A stretch of 64,000 nucleotides of DNA, from the NCBI GenBank assembly GCA_001599595.1, contig BCHH01000004.1, positions 751,905 through 815,904 of the forward strand, written 5' to 3'. The notes below the pieces were generated by a model, which was not told the origin of the DNA, did no database searches, and was given only the letters and a program-made list of their open reading frames with translations. Below, one piece after another: positions 25,387 to 37,615 of this stretch (position 1 is the first letter of the stretch; every line of letters begins with the position of its first letter). The DNA comes from Beverwykella pulmonaria. Taxonomy: Eukaryota; Ascomycota; Dothideomycetes; Pleosporales; Melanommataceae. Both the position numbers and the translations under genes were made by a program.

Positions 25387-26504
25387 AAATACCCACTTAT
25401 TATCCTTGCGTGTCACAGAGTTCAACACAGCACGATTCGGTGCCTTTTTCTCGTTGTATTTGTTGGTCAACATCGTTACAACGTTTTTTTTCCTGTACCC
25501 ATACTTTTACCACCATATACGCCTTCCAGCGGGAATGGGCGAAGTACGAGAAGAGCTGCATTAGACTGGCAAGACAAAACCAAGGCATTTTTCTTTTCAA
25601 ACTGGTCCTTTCATATCACACTTTACTCTTTTTCTCTTTTGTTTCTGCGAGAACTCACAGAAAGGAACAGATAGCATTGGTACGGTGTTCAGGCGCAAGT
25701 GGATTTTTGGATTGGTTGGAAGTTGGGATTAATACCATACGTGTTAGAAGATTCGGTTCGTAGAATTATCACATCACTCAATATTACTCTATGTTGATTT
25801 CCTAACTTGAGGTTGCATTGGCTGATAGACGGGTGGACGTCTTTAGCTTTTATCACATCTGAATACCAATGAACTATCCGCGTTTTGAGTCTGAATTCTA
25901 CTTTAAATGTTCTTAAACCACAGGTATGTTCTCCTCTATGGAATCAATCTACTAATTCTGCTCTCAGCGTCTTGTCGATATTATACTTTTGCCCTCTTTC
26001 CATCTACTCCACATCATCCGCATCAACAATTCTCCAGATTGCCATTTTCCACACTATATTCAGCACTCACCAAAGCAGCCGCAACGGTAATTCGCAACTC
26101 AACCCGCATTTCGTTCCCCCGCTCACTGTGAGTGTGCTCAAATAAGTCTCCTTCCGGCTAGTCTTCCCCCATCCCAGCCATCCATTCTCCGGCAACACAT
26201 CCGGTCGGCCAAAACTACCCCGCGTGGAGTAGCATGGCGACCATCCCGAATACAACATCGTCAGGCGTGCAACACGCCAGCAGCGGCAACGATGATCGAC
26301 AACAATGCTTACTTTGTATATAAGCGCTTGTGCGCCGTTGGTTATTCCCGCTTTTGCATCTGTCTTTATTTTGTGAAATTCGAGCTTTTTTTTTCCCTTC
26401 TTTTTCCCCTTCATCTTTTGTCGCATAACCCATACCACATTAACCGTCAGCGAATGCGTTTCCCACTTTGTTTTCGTTGATGGATTGAAGGTTTTAAAAC
26501 AAAG
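25387..26504. other. Intergenic, T-rich, no supported gene
   Basis: Spacer between the TCP11/Sok1 gene and the four-TM protein. Pyrimidine-rich just upstream of the latter's ATG; no gene-like frame. Confidence 0.55.
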
Positions 26505-27406
26505 ATGAAGATCCCGCCCCAGCCCATCAAGGCCCTGCAAGGCGACCCGCGGTGGAGTTTGATCTCGCCGTTTGCGTCATATGCGCCGGTTGTTGTGCTG
26601 AGTTTGCTTGTCGTTTGTATTGTGCAGATTGCCATCGGTGCATATTGGATTGCTAGGATGCCGGGCGAGTTAAGCTTGTACGTTTTGTTTTCTTTCTTTC
26701 TTTCTCTCCTTTTTTCATCGCTTCCCGTTTTTTACGATGTCGATGGTTGGAGAGATGATGGTGGCGCTAGGATTGGAAAAAGACAAGGGAGAGCGTCGTG
26801 CCATTCAGCGTGGAAATCGGGTCAAGATGGGATGTGAAGTTTTCTCATAGCAATGCCAAATGCAGAAATCTACCGAAACACTGCTAACTCGACAGCGCCC
26901 TCGTCCTCCAACCACTCGTTCTCCCCTGCCTCTCCCTCTTCAATACGGTGCCCTCCGCACATCTGCACCTCTGGACTCACACCAACAATCCTCTCCTCGC
27001 ACTGTGGTTCTCTGCTCTCCTCTCCCTTATTTACCTCGCGTCTGCCCTCCTTTCCATTGCCGCCTGCGCGCCCAGCACCCCCTCGCTCCCCTCCCTTTGC
27101 CCGCGCACTCCCGCCTCCAACACGGGCCCGAGGATTTCCCAGGACTTTTGGAATGCGAATGTCGGGTTGTGGATGCTGAGTTTTGCGGGGTATGCGGTGG
27201 TGGGGGGGATGGCAGGGGTAGTGTGGGCAGGGTTTAGGAGGAGGGAGGCCGAGGGCGGGCAGAGTGGAGATGGGCAAGTGAGGACGAGGGGGATTGGGGA
27301 GGGAAGGCGTGTTAGGGATTGGGAGGAGGAGATGCTTAGTGAGGAGCAAAGGAATGAGAGGCTGAAAGAGGCTGCGGAAAGGTGGAGGAGGATAGGGGAT
27401 TTGTAG
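26505..27406 (+). CDS. Four-TM membrane protein of unknown function
   Basis: Exons 26505-26677 and 26896-27406 join at TT|C (Phe) with a 218-nt intron, giving 227 aa. Four hydrophobic segments are visible: VVVLSLLVVCIVQIAIGAYW, ALVLQPLVLPCLSLF, LALWFSALLSLIYLASALLS and LWMLSFAGYAVVGGMAGVVW. They are followed by a charged cytoplasmic tail rich in Arg/Glu (RRREAEGG, EEEMLSEEQRNERLKEAAER) that should form a helix. The topology recalls small MARVEL-like or tetraspan fungal proteins, but no signature lets me name it. The second exon is strongly GC-rich. Confidence 0.6.
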
Positions 27407-27997
27407 GCGGGTGCGAAGGAGGGAAGAGAAGGGGGAAAATATGGGGATGGATTGAGTGGGCATCGTAACTATTGCATTGTAAATGAAGTTTGATACAGGT
27501 GTTTTCTAATGTTTGCCTGAAATTCTTAATCATGGCTGCCGTGTTTCCACCGGGGACACAGTTCAGTAAATTGAATATATCCATATCAGTGATGATCCTT
27601 CTGTGACCAGACTTAGCTGATGTTAGACTACAATCGGAGGGCGTAAATCCGTAGCAAACTTTGTCTTCAACAATGGAGGCACTGGTATGATGCAAAGGAG
27701 ATGAGTGGTATGAGGCAACTTTTGGGATTGAAGATACCAGTGTATTCTGTGATACTAGTTCATGGTGGAGAGAGCTCGAAGAGGGAGGGGGGGGGGATAG
27801 GATACTACGGTGTCGGTACAGTGAGATAGCTTCATCGTACAATCGTGCACATCATCCAAGGCATGACAAGCCGGGCGGTAGGATGAGTGACTCGTGAAGT
27901 CGAGAATAAGCAACCATATCCGAGTAGTAGCATATGGCAGCTATCCTCACCTCAGGCTACAACTGAGTCCGTTGATTTCAACGTCGCCTAGCCCACC
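27407..27997. other. Intergenic with a G10 run
   Basis: 3' region of the four-TM gene. It includes an uninterrupted run of ten G at 27787-27796. No gene is supported. Confidence 0.5.
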
Positions 27998-28319
27998 TAG
28001 CCATGACGACAGTATGGGAATATTGCCTTGCCATAAATCTGTCGCTGACTGCGGAGCCACGACTTGATGCAATTCTTATGAACATTGTTTCCACAACCGG
28101 CCTTGCAATTAGACAGTCTGCTTCTCTCTCCATGAATAGATCAAACTCCATGTAGCAGATTGGGCAGTCGCCCTCAATGTGCTTCCGCTCAGTAGGATCG
28201 TCGGGGATCTCTTCAACCTCCGCGAGCTTAAAAGTGAATGGTATGGAAAGCACGCTAGTGTGATGTCTCTTGGAGAAGCTCGAGGAGTCTATTCGCACTA
28301 AGGAGAGAGACTGTTGCAA
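27998..28319 (-). pseudogene. Degenerate RING-like zinc-finger gene relic (frameshifted)
   Basis: On the minus strand, one frame encodes EGDCPICYMEFD, a classic CxxC start of a RING-like finger after a KLAEVEEIPDD leader. About 15 codons later the other conserved half appears in a different frame: NCKAGCGNNVHKNCIKSW, then YGKAIFPYCRHG and a stop. Joining the halves needs a one- or two-base indel. No GT-AG pair of sensible size can do it, and the usual Cys before PYCR is Phe. The family match is to fungal SWIM/RING proteins of the type C-PIC...WCKA-CG-N-HK-C. I take it as a truncated relic without a start codon. A sequencing error is the alternative for the frameshift. Confidence 0.55.
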
Positions 28320-28570
28320 CAGCTTTTGTGAGTGCGAATGGTATCAGTGTTCCCGCTGAACAGGTAAAGGATAGAATGCTATGGCTAGAGTGCTCACTAA
28401 GTAATAGGAGAGATAATCTACGAAAGGTTTGTTGATAGAACGTATTCGCTCGGATAACACAGGAATCGCAAAGTAGGTGTCAAACAGACTCTGATTGTTT
28501 CACACTATTTCGCAAGCAAACACACTGTTTTTGATATTCATCCTATTCCCCTTCACACTCACCCAACCCT

Positions 28571-30126
28571 CTAGACCTTCAACTCAGCCGCCTCTCCGGT
28601 CTTAATCGATCCTGCGCTATGATACTTTTCAAGCGCCTTCTTCACCTCCCTCTCATAGAAAGCATCCACCTGCTCGGGACACCTCCCAATAAACGTCTCG
28701 GGCTTCAATAGTTCCTCCAGATCGCCAATAATCGGCCTGAAGAAATCGTTCTTCCTGATCCTCTCAATCAAATCGTTCTCTCTACCGTGCTGCTTTACCT
28801 CTGCCCCGGCCTCGTGACTCAGCACGCGAATCTCTTCATGCGCGTCCTGACGGGAGACGCCTTTCTTGACGAGCGCCATGATGATGTTCTCGGTTGCCAT
28901 GAAGGGGAGCTCGGCTTGCACACGCTTCTTGATGACGGCGGGGTAGACGACCAGCCCGGCGGCGATGTTGTCGAGTAGGATGAGGGAGGCGTCGGCGCAG
29001 AGGAAGGACTGCGGGAGACACATGCGGCGGATGGCGCTGTCGTCGAGCGTGCGCTCCATCCATTGCGCAGCGTAGGTTGCTGAGGCATCTGCGTTAAGGT
29101 TTCGCAGCTTGCGGCCGAGGGAGCAGAGACGCTCGCTACGCATGGGGTTGCGCTTGTAGGCCATGGCGGAGGATCCGATTTGGGTGGACTCGAAGGGCTC
29201 TTCCAGCTCCTTGAAGGAGGCAAGGAGGCGGATGGCTTGGCCAATGTGCTCGCATGTTGCGCCGAAGGAGCTCAGGGCGTTGCAGACATCGGCGTCGATC
29301 TTGCGGCTGTACGTCTGGCTCGAGATGATGTACGCGGATGCGAAGCCGGCCTTCTTCGTTACCAGCTCGTCGAGCTGCTCCACCTTGGCGTGGTCACCGT
29401 CAAAGATTTGGAGGAAAGATGCCTGTAAGCATGTTAGCTAGTAACATGAAATGCGGGCCAAGCTCCGCAGTACCTGTGTGCCTGTCGTTCCTTTCACGCC
29501 CCTGAACCTAAGGTCTTCACGCGCTCGCTCAATGTTCTTCAAGTCCTTCAGCAGGTCTTGGATCCACAAGCACGATCGCTTTCCCACGGTCGTCAATTGA
29601 GCGGGCTGCAGATGTGTGTATGCAAGACAAGGGAGGCTCTTGTATTCCTTGGCGAAAGCTGAGAGCTTCTCGATGACAGTGGCTAACTTGGGGAGCAAGA
29701 TGTCCAGTCCGTCTCGGAGGAAGATCTACGTCTAATTAGCAAAACCCGTAGCAAAGCCCAATTCAACAGCTGTACCAAATCTGCATTGTCAGTGCAATAA
29801 CAGCTCGTAGCCCCCCAATGAATGATTCCCGCCGCAGCCGGAGCCGCCAGCCCAAACGTATGCACATGAGCCATAACATCATGTCTCCTTTTCTTCTCTT
29901 CTTCGGCCGCAGCCGCAAACTCCTCATCCTTGATGAGCTTATGGGCGTTCATCTGCTGGATAGCCTCATCGCTTATATCGAGGCCAAGTTCTTTCTCGCT
30001 CTCGGCTAGCCAGACCCACAGTTGCCGCCAGGTACTGAAGCGGTTGCGCGGGCTGAAGAGATATTTCATCTCTTTGCTCGAGTAGCGCGAGTTCAGGGGG
30101 TCCTGATAGGTGTCGTTGGCCGACAT
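28571..30126 (-). CDS. ADE13: Adenylosuccinate lyase
   Basis: Catalyses two non-consecutive steps of purine synthesis (SAICAR to AICAR, adenylosuccinate to AMP), as a cytosolic homotetramer. Exons 30126-29776, 29725-29474 and 29422-28571, all phase 0, give 484 aa, the normal length. It begins [15 protein letters not shown]. The conserved histidine region is MAHVHTFGL and the substrate loop [20 protein letters not shown] and the fumarate-lyase signature [14 protein letters not shown] (about 285-298) with its catalytic Ser are intact. The C-terminal domain ends [13 protein letters not shown]. No oddity. Confidence 0.95.
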
Positions 30127-31014
30127 GATGCTTGTGCAGGGGTCAGCTCGGCCTTGAAATGGTGGCAGTAGACCAGGAATTAAGTAAAAAAGGCAATGAA
30201 GAGAAGGGAGAAGATATAAAAACAGTATAAACCAGAACAGGAAACAAATTCTCCCAAAAGAGTATGCAAAGAATAAACACACCACACAAGTCACATGAAA
30301 TCACAAAGGGCCCGGCAACCTACTTCGATTTCCTTCTTTTTTTACCCGTGAAAGAAAGTGTCCGCTTGTTCGTCAGTGCGTGATCTATCTGGCGATGCTC
30401 TGTCTATTCAATTGAGAATCTTGTCTTGACGTGGAGGCGATCCGGGGAAGTATAGGTGGAATTATATATGGTGGTGGCTCCACCAAAGCGCTCTCCACGC
30501 GCCCGAGCAGAAAAAGTGAGTGGGTCGAGGTCCGATGGACCAGCGGGCGAACAACCGCCGAAAACCGGACCGTGAGCCAAGACCGCGCACCATTGAGGAA
30601 CGAAGAGACATCTTTTCCCTTACCATGTGGTATTTGTGGTATTTGTGGTATTTGTGACACGATGAAGTATACCACGGAATAACAGAAGATGAAGGTAAAT
30701 AACATTTCTCATATATATATGCATTGCCAGCATACATTACCAGGACATGTGCTTTTCGTGCCTTTCGTGCTTTGTACAGTTCAGCTTCGCTAAGAATCAC
30801 TCCAAAGAAACCAAATGCAATACAGGAAACAACACAATGCCGGCCAACCTAAAGGTGCAATTCCATCCCAACCCAAGCAACCAATGCACTGTACCGAATC
30901 CAAAATCCCATTACCAAAACCAATCATGATCGTTTCTTTTGAAGCCGTAATAGGGTCACTTCTCTGTCAGAGGGGGTGGACCCATGGTAATCGAGTTCTA
31001 TACTCGAAGCTCGT
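30127..31014. other. ADE13 upstream region and SUR7-like gene 3' region
   Basis: Promoter of ADE13 and 3' UTR of the SUR7-like gene. It contains a 9-bp minisatellite (listed separately). No gene is supported. Confidence 0.55.
30628..30656. repeat. Three perfect copies of TGGTATTTG
   Basis: A 9-bp unit repeated three times without mismatch plus two bases, about 500 bp upstream of ADE13. Confidence 0.85.
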
Positions 31015-32027
31015 TTACACGCTTCTCTTCCCAAACCTGAATCGTCTCCGCCCCGGCCTCTCTTGCATGGGAAGAGGCTCACTGCCTGCAACCCCACCCG
31101 TGTGGTACGCATTCTCATTTCCCTTCTTCCGCCCAGTCCTCACGTCCCTCCTGCTGGCGCAGCAACAGCACATACCCATCTGGAACAACCACGCGAAGAT
31201 AGCAAAGGCGCTCGCGACCCACATAAACGCAAACATAGGCGTGCCAATGCTCGCGCCGATGTTCAGCTCTGCGACGCTGCTGAAGACGTTCCGGAAGATG
31301 ATAAACATGACGGTTGCGATGATGGATGCCGTGGTGCAGAAGAGGGCGTTGAGGAAAGTGAGGATGGCGATCGGGAGGGTCCACCAGCGCGAGCGGACGC
31401 TGAGCGGCATCACGAACATGAGGACGAAGGACAGACAGGCGGAGGTGAGGAAGAGGCCAAACATAACCTGTGAGACGAACTTAATGAGGTCGAGGATGTT
31501 GTTGACATCGGCAGGTAGGTTGACTGGACGATGGAGTGTTAGCGAGACACGCATAGCGTTGGACACGAATGGCACATACTGGATGCTCCAGCGAGCAACT
31601 CATTTTGGATAATCTGGACCGGGTTGAACCAGTAGAGCGTCTGTGGATTCGAACAGTAGGTCACTCCCTGCCCCTGGAAGCCCTCGCAGAAGCCCCACAG
31701 CCCCACCGAGTAGAAGTCATGTAGGCCCAGCGTCTGCGCAATCGTATTGATCAACGCAAAGTTCGGGACCGAAGTAGGTATGATATGGCTTAGGTCGAGC
31801 TTTATAAAGTACCAATCGCGGATGACTGCTTTGTTGTAGGTGCCGCCGATTTCGAGGAGAAGTAGGAATATAACGGTGATGAAGAGGAAGAAGGACGTTA
31901 GGAGAGTGAAGATTTTGCGCGTCCGGGTCGCGCGCTTCAGCTGGTCTTTTGTTAGGTCGGGGACCACAGCGGGCGAAGCTGTTGAGGATGCCATGTGTGA
32001 GTCCTTGCGTCGGTTGAAGAACCACAT
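31015..32027 (-). CDS. SUR7/PalI family plasma-membrane protein
   Basis: Exons 32027-31580 and 31523-31015 (57-58 nt intron, junction A|TC) give 318 aa. After a short basic N-terminus there is TM1 (FTLLTSFFLFITVIFLLLLE). An extracellular loop with the SUR7-type motif GLWGFCEG...VTYCSNP follows. Three further TMs come after the intron (FGLFLTSACLSFVLMFV, WTLPIAILTFLNALFCTTAS, FAFMWVASAFAIFAWLF). A CCCCASRR juxtamembrane patch may be palmitoylated. The tail is basic. Family members organise eisosome/MCC domains (Sur7) or act in ambient-pH sensing (PalI/Rim9). The tail here is short, unlike the long PalI tail, so a Sur7-like role is favoured. Confidence 0.85.
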
Positions 32028-33118
32028 CGTGATGAGCGAGAATGGGTCGAGTCCGGAGGAGAGCAAGGGAGCTGTGCAGTGAGTGGATGAGCGAGTGAAG
32101 ATATCCGAATGGAGGGTATAGGTTTTATGGGTCCTGAGGCGATGACGTACCGTTGGCTGCCCAGCGACGAAACACGACACTAAAGACACATCAAAGCTAA
32201 TTATCGAATCTTAGTTGGAAAGATCAATTGGGCGAAGTAACCTGCAGCCGGGGAGCCATTGCATAGCCAGCATAGCCAGCAGAGCCAGCAGAGCCAGCAG
32301 AGCCCAAGCCGGTGCGTTGTCGAGCCTTCTGATGGTGTTTGGTCTCATAAACATGAATCTCCCCAATCCTGTGGGAGGTTTTGCAAGCATGCTATTTTGT
32401 ACGAATTTCTCTCAAGAGAGGACGGATTGCCTCCAGGATTGTCTCCAGGATTATGCGGGCTGATCCAAGTGAGATCCGAAGATCGACAGATCAGCCATGC
32501 TGCAAAGTTTTGGAGTAAGCCAACTCGTCCGACTCCCGGGAGAGGTATATGCAACGCGTATACGCCAAGACTCACCGGAACACCACGGATCTGTTTTCTC
32601 GCAGTTGCACAAGACATCAAATCGGGCCATGGAACACATTCAGCAGTAATATCCTGTTATTTCTCCGACTCTAGCCGATTCTCCTCCATTTCTCTACCAT
32701 TTACATCTCCGGCACGATTTCCCTAGATTTCCACTACATCTCGCCAACATCCCCCTTCGCCCCAAGAAATATAAATTAGAATATAAACGCCTCCCCGTAT
32801 CCGCTACCGCTGTATGAGCCCTAGAAATGAGTTTTCGGTCGAGTATAGTACAAAAGACCGGTCGAGAAAGAGGATAGTTATGTACCGGATCAGAGAGAGA
32901 CTTGGTATTCCTGATGAGTCTAAGAAATGGGCCACGCTGTCTATGCCATTGGATGTCGTCAAGTCCACGATGTAGAGAAGGAATCGATGTGAGCTTTTGT
33001 TCCTGAGGGGGAGAGCTCAGCCAGTGAGCGCAGGATGCAGAGAAGTTGTCGTCAAAGGCGCAAAGATGGGATTCGCTCATGGCGCAGCTGAAAGAACGAT
33101 CACATAACCGTGGCAAAA
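32028..33118. other. SUR7-like gene promoter and downstream gene 3' region
   Basis: Upstream of the SUR7-like gene and downstream of the proline-rich membrane protein gene. It contains a 9-bp tandem repeat (listed separately). No gene is supported. Confidence 0.5.
32262..32303. repeat. 9-bp minisatellite (CAGAGCCAG / CATAGCCAG)
   Basis: About four and a half copies of a 9-bp unit (CATAGCCAG changing to CAGAGCCAG), 240 bp upstream of the SUR7-like gene. Confidence 0.8.
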
Positions 33119-35302
33119 CTAGCCAGGCCTGACCATGTCAAGAGTTGGTCTCAGAGAAGCCATCAGATCGTCTCTGGTGCCCACGACTTCCTTTGGTATC
33201 CTGCTAACGCGGTACGCTCCTGTGCGGACGGCCATTCGACCTGCAGCAGACATTCCAGAGCGGTTCGAGCGGATGGAACCCGCATCGGAGCCGCTGGAAC
33301 CTGGATCACGGAAACGTGGTGGCGGTGCAAAGTCGAGAGCGGTGAATGTGCCAGACTTGCGGAGCAGATGCCTGAGGTTACATTAGTAACGTCACGTGGG
33401 GAATAGAAACACCAAAGACTTACGGGCTGGGCATCGGGGTTAGGTCGTCGTATGAGCCAGCAAGTGGGGTATGCGGCCTGACGGACGGACTGAACGGCCT
33501 AGGAGCACCGAGCGGGCTGTCTGGTCTCCTGCCAGCTTGCCTGTCTCGGAAAGAGATGGGTGGTGCGAAATCCGCGGCGTCGAATACCATCGAGTTCTCT
33601 GTGAGTTTGGATGGCGTGGGAAGAGAAGCAAGGGGTGCCGGTGGAGCCATCGGCTTCCTGGGAGGCGGCAAGCGCCCACTCATGGAAGACATATTGCGTG
33701 GAGGGTATCGGAGAGAGGAAGCGGCCGATGATCCACCCGACATGTGTCCACCACGCGGAGGAGGACCACCGCCGGTATTACTACGGAAGCGGGGTGGTGC
33801 GCGCGGTGGAGGCGTCATGGCGCGGCGAGTGACGGGTGCAGCAAAGGGAGCTTGAGGCTGGGCAACAACAAAGGCACCGGACTGAGAATCGAACACAGCG
33901 CCGTCGAGGTACTCGGATCCGTAGTCCTCATAATAATCATTGTAGATGTGGCCTCCCACAGGCTCCGGCTTGGAATCATCGAAATATTCCTTGTAGAAAG
34001 AGCGAATACGGTTAGCCCGTTGCTCCGGGTTATCGGTGGGATCATCGGGCGGCAGGGGGCGGACACTCATCGACAGCCGGTTAGGATTGAAGCCAAGATT
34101 GTCGACTCCAAGGCCCGCGTTGTGAGCGTCGTTGTGCGGGCGCAGGGGCTGGGGGGCCAAAGGACCGTCGTTTGTACCTTGAGGCGGCTGGGAGTTGTGA
34201 GGCGAGGGCGGCGTGACCTGGAACCCATCGCCGTAGCTCGAGGTACTGAGATAGCTGTTCGTATCGGGTTTGTCCTGCACAATGGCTTCTTGAGACTGGA
34301 TCCTGGGGAGCGGGGCCGCGGGCGGCGGGCTGGGCGTCGTGTGGGCGGGGACTTGGTCCTGCTGGACATTGGCAGGGGCGGGTGGTGCTGGAGGAGACAT
34401 GGGCTTGAAAGCAACATATGCGCTCGGCATCTCCTCGGGTGCTCCTCTGCTGGCTGGCGGAGGCGAAGCCGATCCGTGGTATGGGTTGAGAGGGCTGAGA
34501 GGTATGGCGGCCGATTCAGGATACTTGATCTCGGGAGCACTCCTGTCTCTTGATTCTCCACGCGGCGGGTACGACTGAGACATGCGCCCGGCATTCTTCA
34601 GCAGGCTATTGTTCATCGCGTTCTTGTCGGTCCCTCCGCTCGATGTCGTATACACGGATCCGTCGTCATGCCTGGATATGCTGTCACTGCGAATGCTGGC
34701 ACCATCGCCTTTGCCGAAGGCGACCTGGCGGTACGGGTCGTGAGGGTCGTTCATGGAGCGCGAGAGAGAGTGAAAGGATTCTCGGGAGCCGTGCAGGCCA
34801 ACGGGCAGGATGTACGGGCTGATCACGTCGGTAGACAAGCCCCTTCCATGCCCCTCTCGGATTGATTTCTCGGTCAAGGCCATCTCCGGTGCATTCCCCG
34901 CCTTCTTGCGTCCTCCTGCTCCCTCCATGCCAAAATCATCGGACCCGTACTTGTCCTTGGCGTCTTCTTCTCTAAGCTTCTTCACATTCCTTCGGTGGAG
35001 GTAGATCAGAACCACGAGTGCGACGACGACGGGCACGCTGAAAGCTGTTAGCGGGTGTGCCGGCCCTAGCAGTACGCCTGGATAACCTACACAACGGCCA
35101 CGATGATGACAACCGTGGGAGTCTGGGTGGGTTTACGGCATCCATCATCTGTATCGTTGGTGCACGAAGCGCGAGCTACGAGAACGCGAGATCTCTCCAC
35201 GATGGTGGTCCGGCTTGGCAGCATGCGGGAGCCCATGCCGGTTTCCCTTCTCGACTTGTGGTAGTGTGCATGGGCGTGGTGGTGTTGGTGTATGTGATCC
35301 AT
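33119..35302 (-). CDS. Single-pass, proline-rich fungal membrane protein with His-rich N-terminus
   Basis: Three exons (35302-35091, 35037-33424, 33371-33119) join in phase to 692 aa. The first residues MDHIHQHHHAHAHYHK are extremely His-rich. After a short Cys-containing stretch comes one TM, PTVVIIVAVV then VPVVVALVVLIYLHRR, interrupted by an intron in the gene. The remaining roughly 600 residues are cytoplasmic and mostly disordered (Pro/Ser/Gly), with a conserved-looking island RIRSFYKEYFDD and acidic Tyr-rich YNDYYEDYGSEY. Many PPP and PxxP segments could bind SH3 or WW domains. The layout (TM, basic KKLREED, long Pro-rich tail) recalls the Skg6-like TM family of polarised-growth proteins. 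This is a tentative placement. Confidence 0.7.
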
Positions 35303-37615
35303 TCTGTGCGTGCTACAACCTGCTTCTCATCCGCACACGGGCCAAAGAGTAGGGGGCAAAGCGATTCGAGAGGGCTGGGCGTTGTAGTTGGGTGTATTTG
35401 CAAAGGTTAGGTATTAGCAGCGTAAGGTCGTTAGGCAATCGTCAAAGGCCAGGAAGACTGAATGCATGTGCAGATGTTGCTGGAACTGAGGCTAAGGAGT
35501 GAATAGGGCGAGAATGCCAAAAGTGCAGCAACAAAACAACGCTCTCCGGGCCGCAAGGAGTGACTGTGGTAAGGGGTGGGAGGCGGAACCCGTGGTAGAG
35601 GAGGAAGGAGTGAATTAGTGAAAGAGCGGCGCCCACGAGAGTGAGGTGAGGAGGTAGGAGAAGAAGAGGCGCCGGGCTACTTTTGGTGAGTGATGGATCG
35701 TGGAAAGAATAGCGGAGTCCGGGATGAGCTGTGCGCGCGGCTGATTGGGCCAGCCTCTGTCGCACCAGATGGCCGGCAGGGGTCTGCTCAAATGACAGCC
35801 ACAAGTCGGGCAGCGTTTGATGTTGTGCAGTCGGAGGGCGAGGCTGCATGCCTCGTAAACGATATGCACCCTCGCAGCGACATGCGCTGCTCTCGCTGTC
35901 CATGGCCATGGCCCTGCCGTCGCGCGCGTCGTCGCTGGTCGCGCGTCTTGGAGTGCCGCTCCCAGCCCCAGTAGTGCACATCTCGCAGCACACAAAGCAT
36001 CTGGGCGATCGCCGCGGCGCGGTGCTCAGGAGGCGCTCTCGATTCATTGCACAGGCTCAATCAAAAACCGCATGCAGGAACGGTTTGTTCGCCAAACATC
36101 GACCCCTGCTCCGTGCCGGCCCTCTAGGCCAAATCGGGCGCTAGTCAGGCACAATCTTGCTGCGGGCCGGCCAATGGCGTCCACCTCGCGAGGCCTGCCT
36201 ACTATAGCGCGCTTGCGAGGCTGTCTGCCGTCAACACACCAGGACGAAGGACGAGACCCCATCGAGACCCACCCCTAACGCGCCACCGATACCACCGCCA
36301 CCACGCTGCCTGCGCGGTGCTGTACCACCCACCCCTGAACTACGCGGCGACGATGTTTGCACACGTAGCTCGCTGTCAGGCGCTGACCTCAGAGCCTGCC
36401 TGCTGTCGCGGTTGCCCGGTGCTGTGCGCCGTTGTCCCCTATCGACATACCGTCCAGTCCGCGCAGGCCTCATTTCCCGAGTCCACCGTGCCACAGCCTC
36501 GCCGTCGCGCGACTCGAGTGAGCAAGCTGTGCACTGTGCAGCACCTCCCGCTTCCGGCAGCACATCTCCGCCCACGCCGTGCACAAAATATGCCTTCCAT
36601 GGCTGGCCTATCCTTCCGTATCGACGCTGCTTATATTAACTCCGCCAACGCAGTCTAGCTGCTCCAATTTCGTTATATTGTGCACGCCTCGCCGCCAGCG
36701 GTCGCCGGTAATAGTTCACGTCATCCTCCTTTTTCCTGCTGCTGCCTCTGCCCCTGTCCAAACCGCGAGCCTTCCGCCGATTGGCAATCTCATGGGCAGA
36801 GAAATGAAGAGCCAGGATGAGGATAAGGCTGCCGCGACGGGTGAAAGGCGTTGAGCTGCCGCATCGCCGCCTGAGACTTGAGCGGGAGGCAGGTTTCCAT
36901 CGCCATGGCCTATGCAAGTATTTATTTTGGGACGTGGGTGCTGCTGGCTTGGATTGGGCAACCGGGCGACGAGAGACGGGACGCCTCAATTTCCAACCCT
37001 TTGATGAAAGGGAAGGCACGGGAGCACCATCGGAGATTTTGGATTTTGCTGAATCCTTTGACGCTGCAATATACCGAGCCTCGTTATCCAGCACGGCCTA
37101 TGAGTTTCATCGCGACCTTGCATGGGTAGTATCAAGGCATAAAGGCTTGTGTACCCCTTTGGAGAAGGATCGAATTTCTCTTCTAGAAACACTGCAGGCC
37201 TTGAAACCTTCTTCATGTGTGCAGTTCAAGGAGCACTCGCAAGACGGCAAAAGAATAAACCTGCTGCCATGGAGCTCTCCTGGGTCTACACACTAGACGT
37301 TTACTTTTGCTCCGGATCATCCGCGTAACTCTCCACAGAGGTCACGTTCATGGATTTCCTCATTCACGGACGTCCTCTATCATTAATTCCCGAGTTCTCA
37401 TTGTTGGATCCTACCCTAAGGTGAGATGGAGTGCGCGAAGCACCTTGAGAATGGGATCCTGCTCAGCCCAAGTAGATATAGTGGAATGAAGGTTGGTATC
37501 GAACAGGGTAGAGGAATTTCTTCCGGGAAACCCTGCCGGCCTTGAGCCTTGTATTTCCATGTTCAACGAGCCGCTAGACACTCTCCACCATTTAGTCCTC
37601 CATATTCGGACGAAA
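35303..37615. other. Intergenic, 2.3 kb, GC-rich, no convincing gene
   Basis: Upstream of the proline-rich TM gene. The longest frames (36817-37296 +, 159 aa; 36636-37094 -, 152 aa) overlap on opposite strands and have Arg-rich composition without motifs. Confidence 0.45.

Noticed and set aside
30815..31612. 265-aa plus-strand frame
   Set aside because: Antisense of the SUR7-like gene, whose four TMs and splice phase are convincing.
33744..34553. 269-aa plus-strand frame
   Set aside because: Exact antisense shadow of the proline-rich membrane-protein exon; Arg/Gly-rich composition and no motif.
36817..37296. 159-aa frame after an ATG
   Set aside because: Overlaps a 152-aa minus-strand frame, has no recognisable segment and random-like composition.
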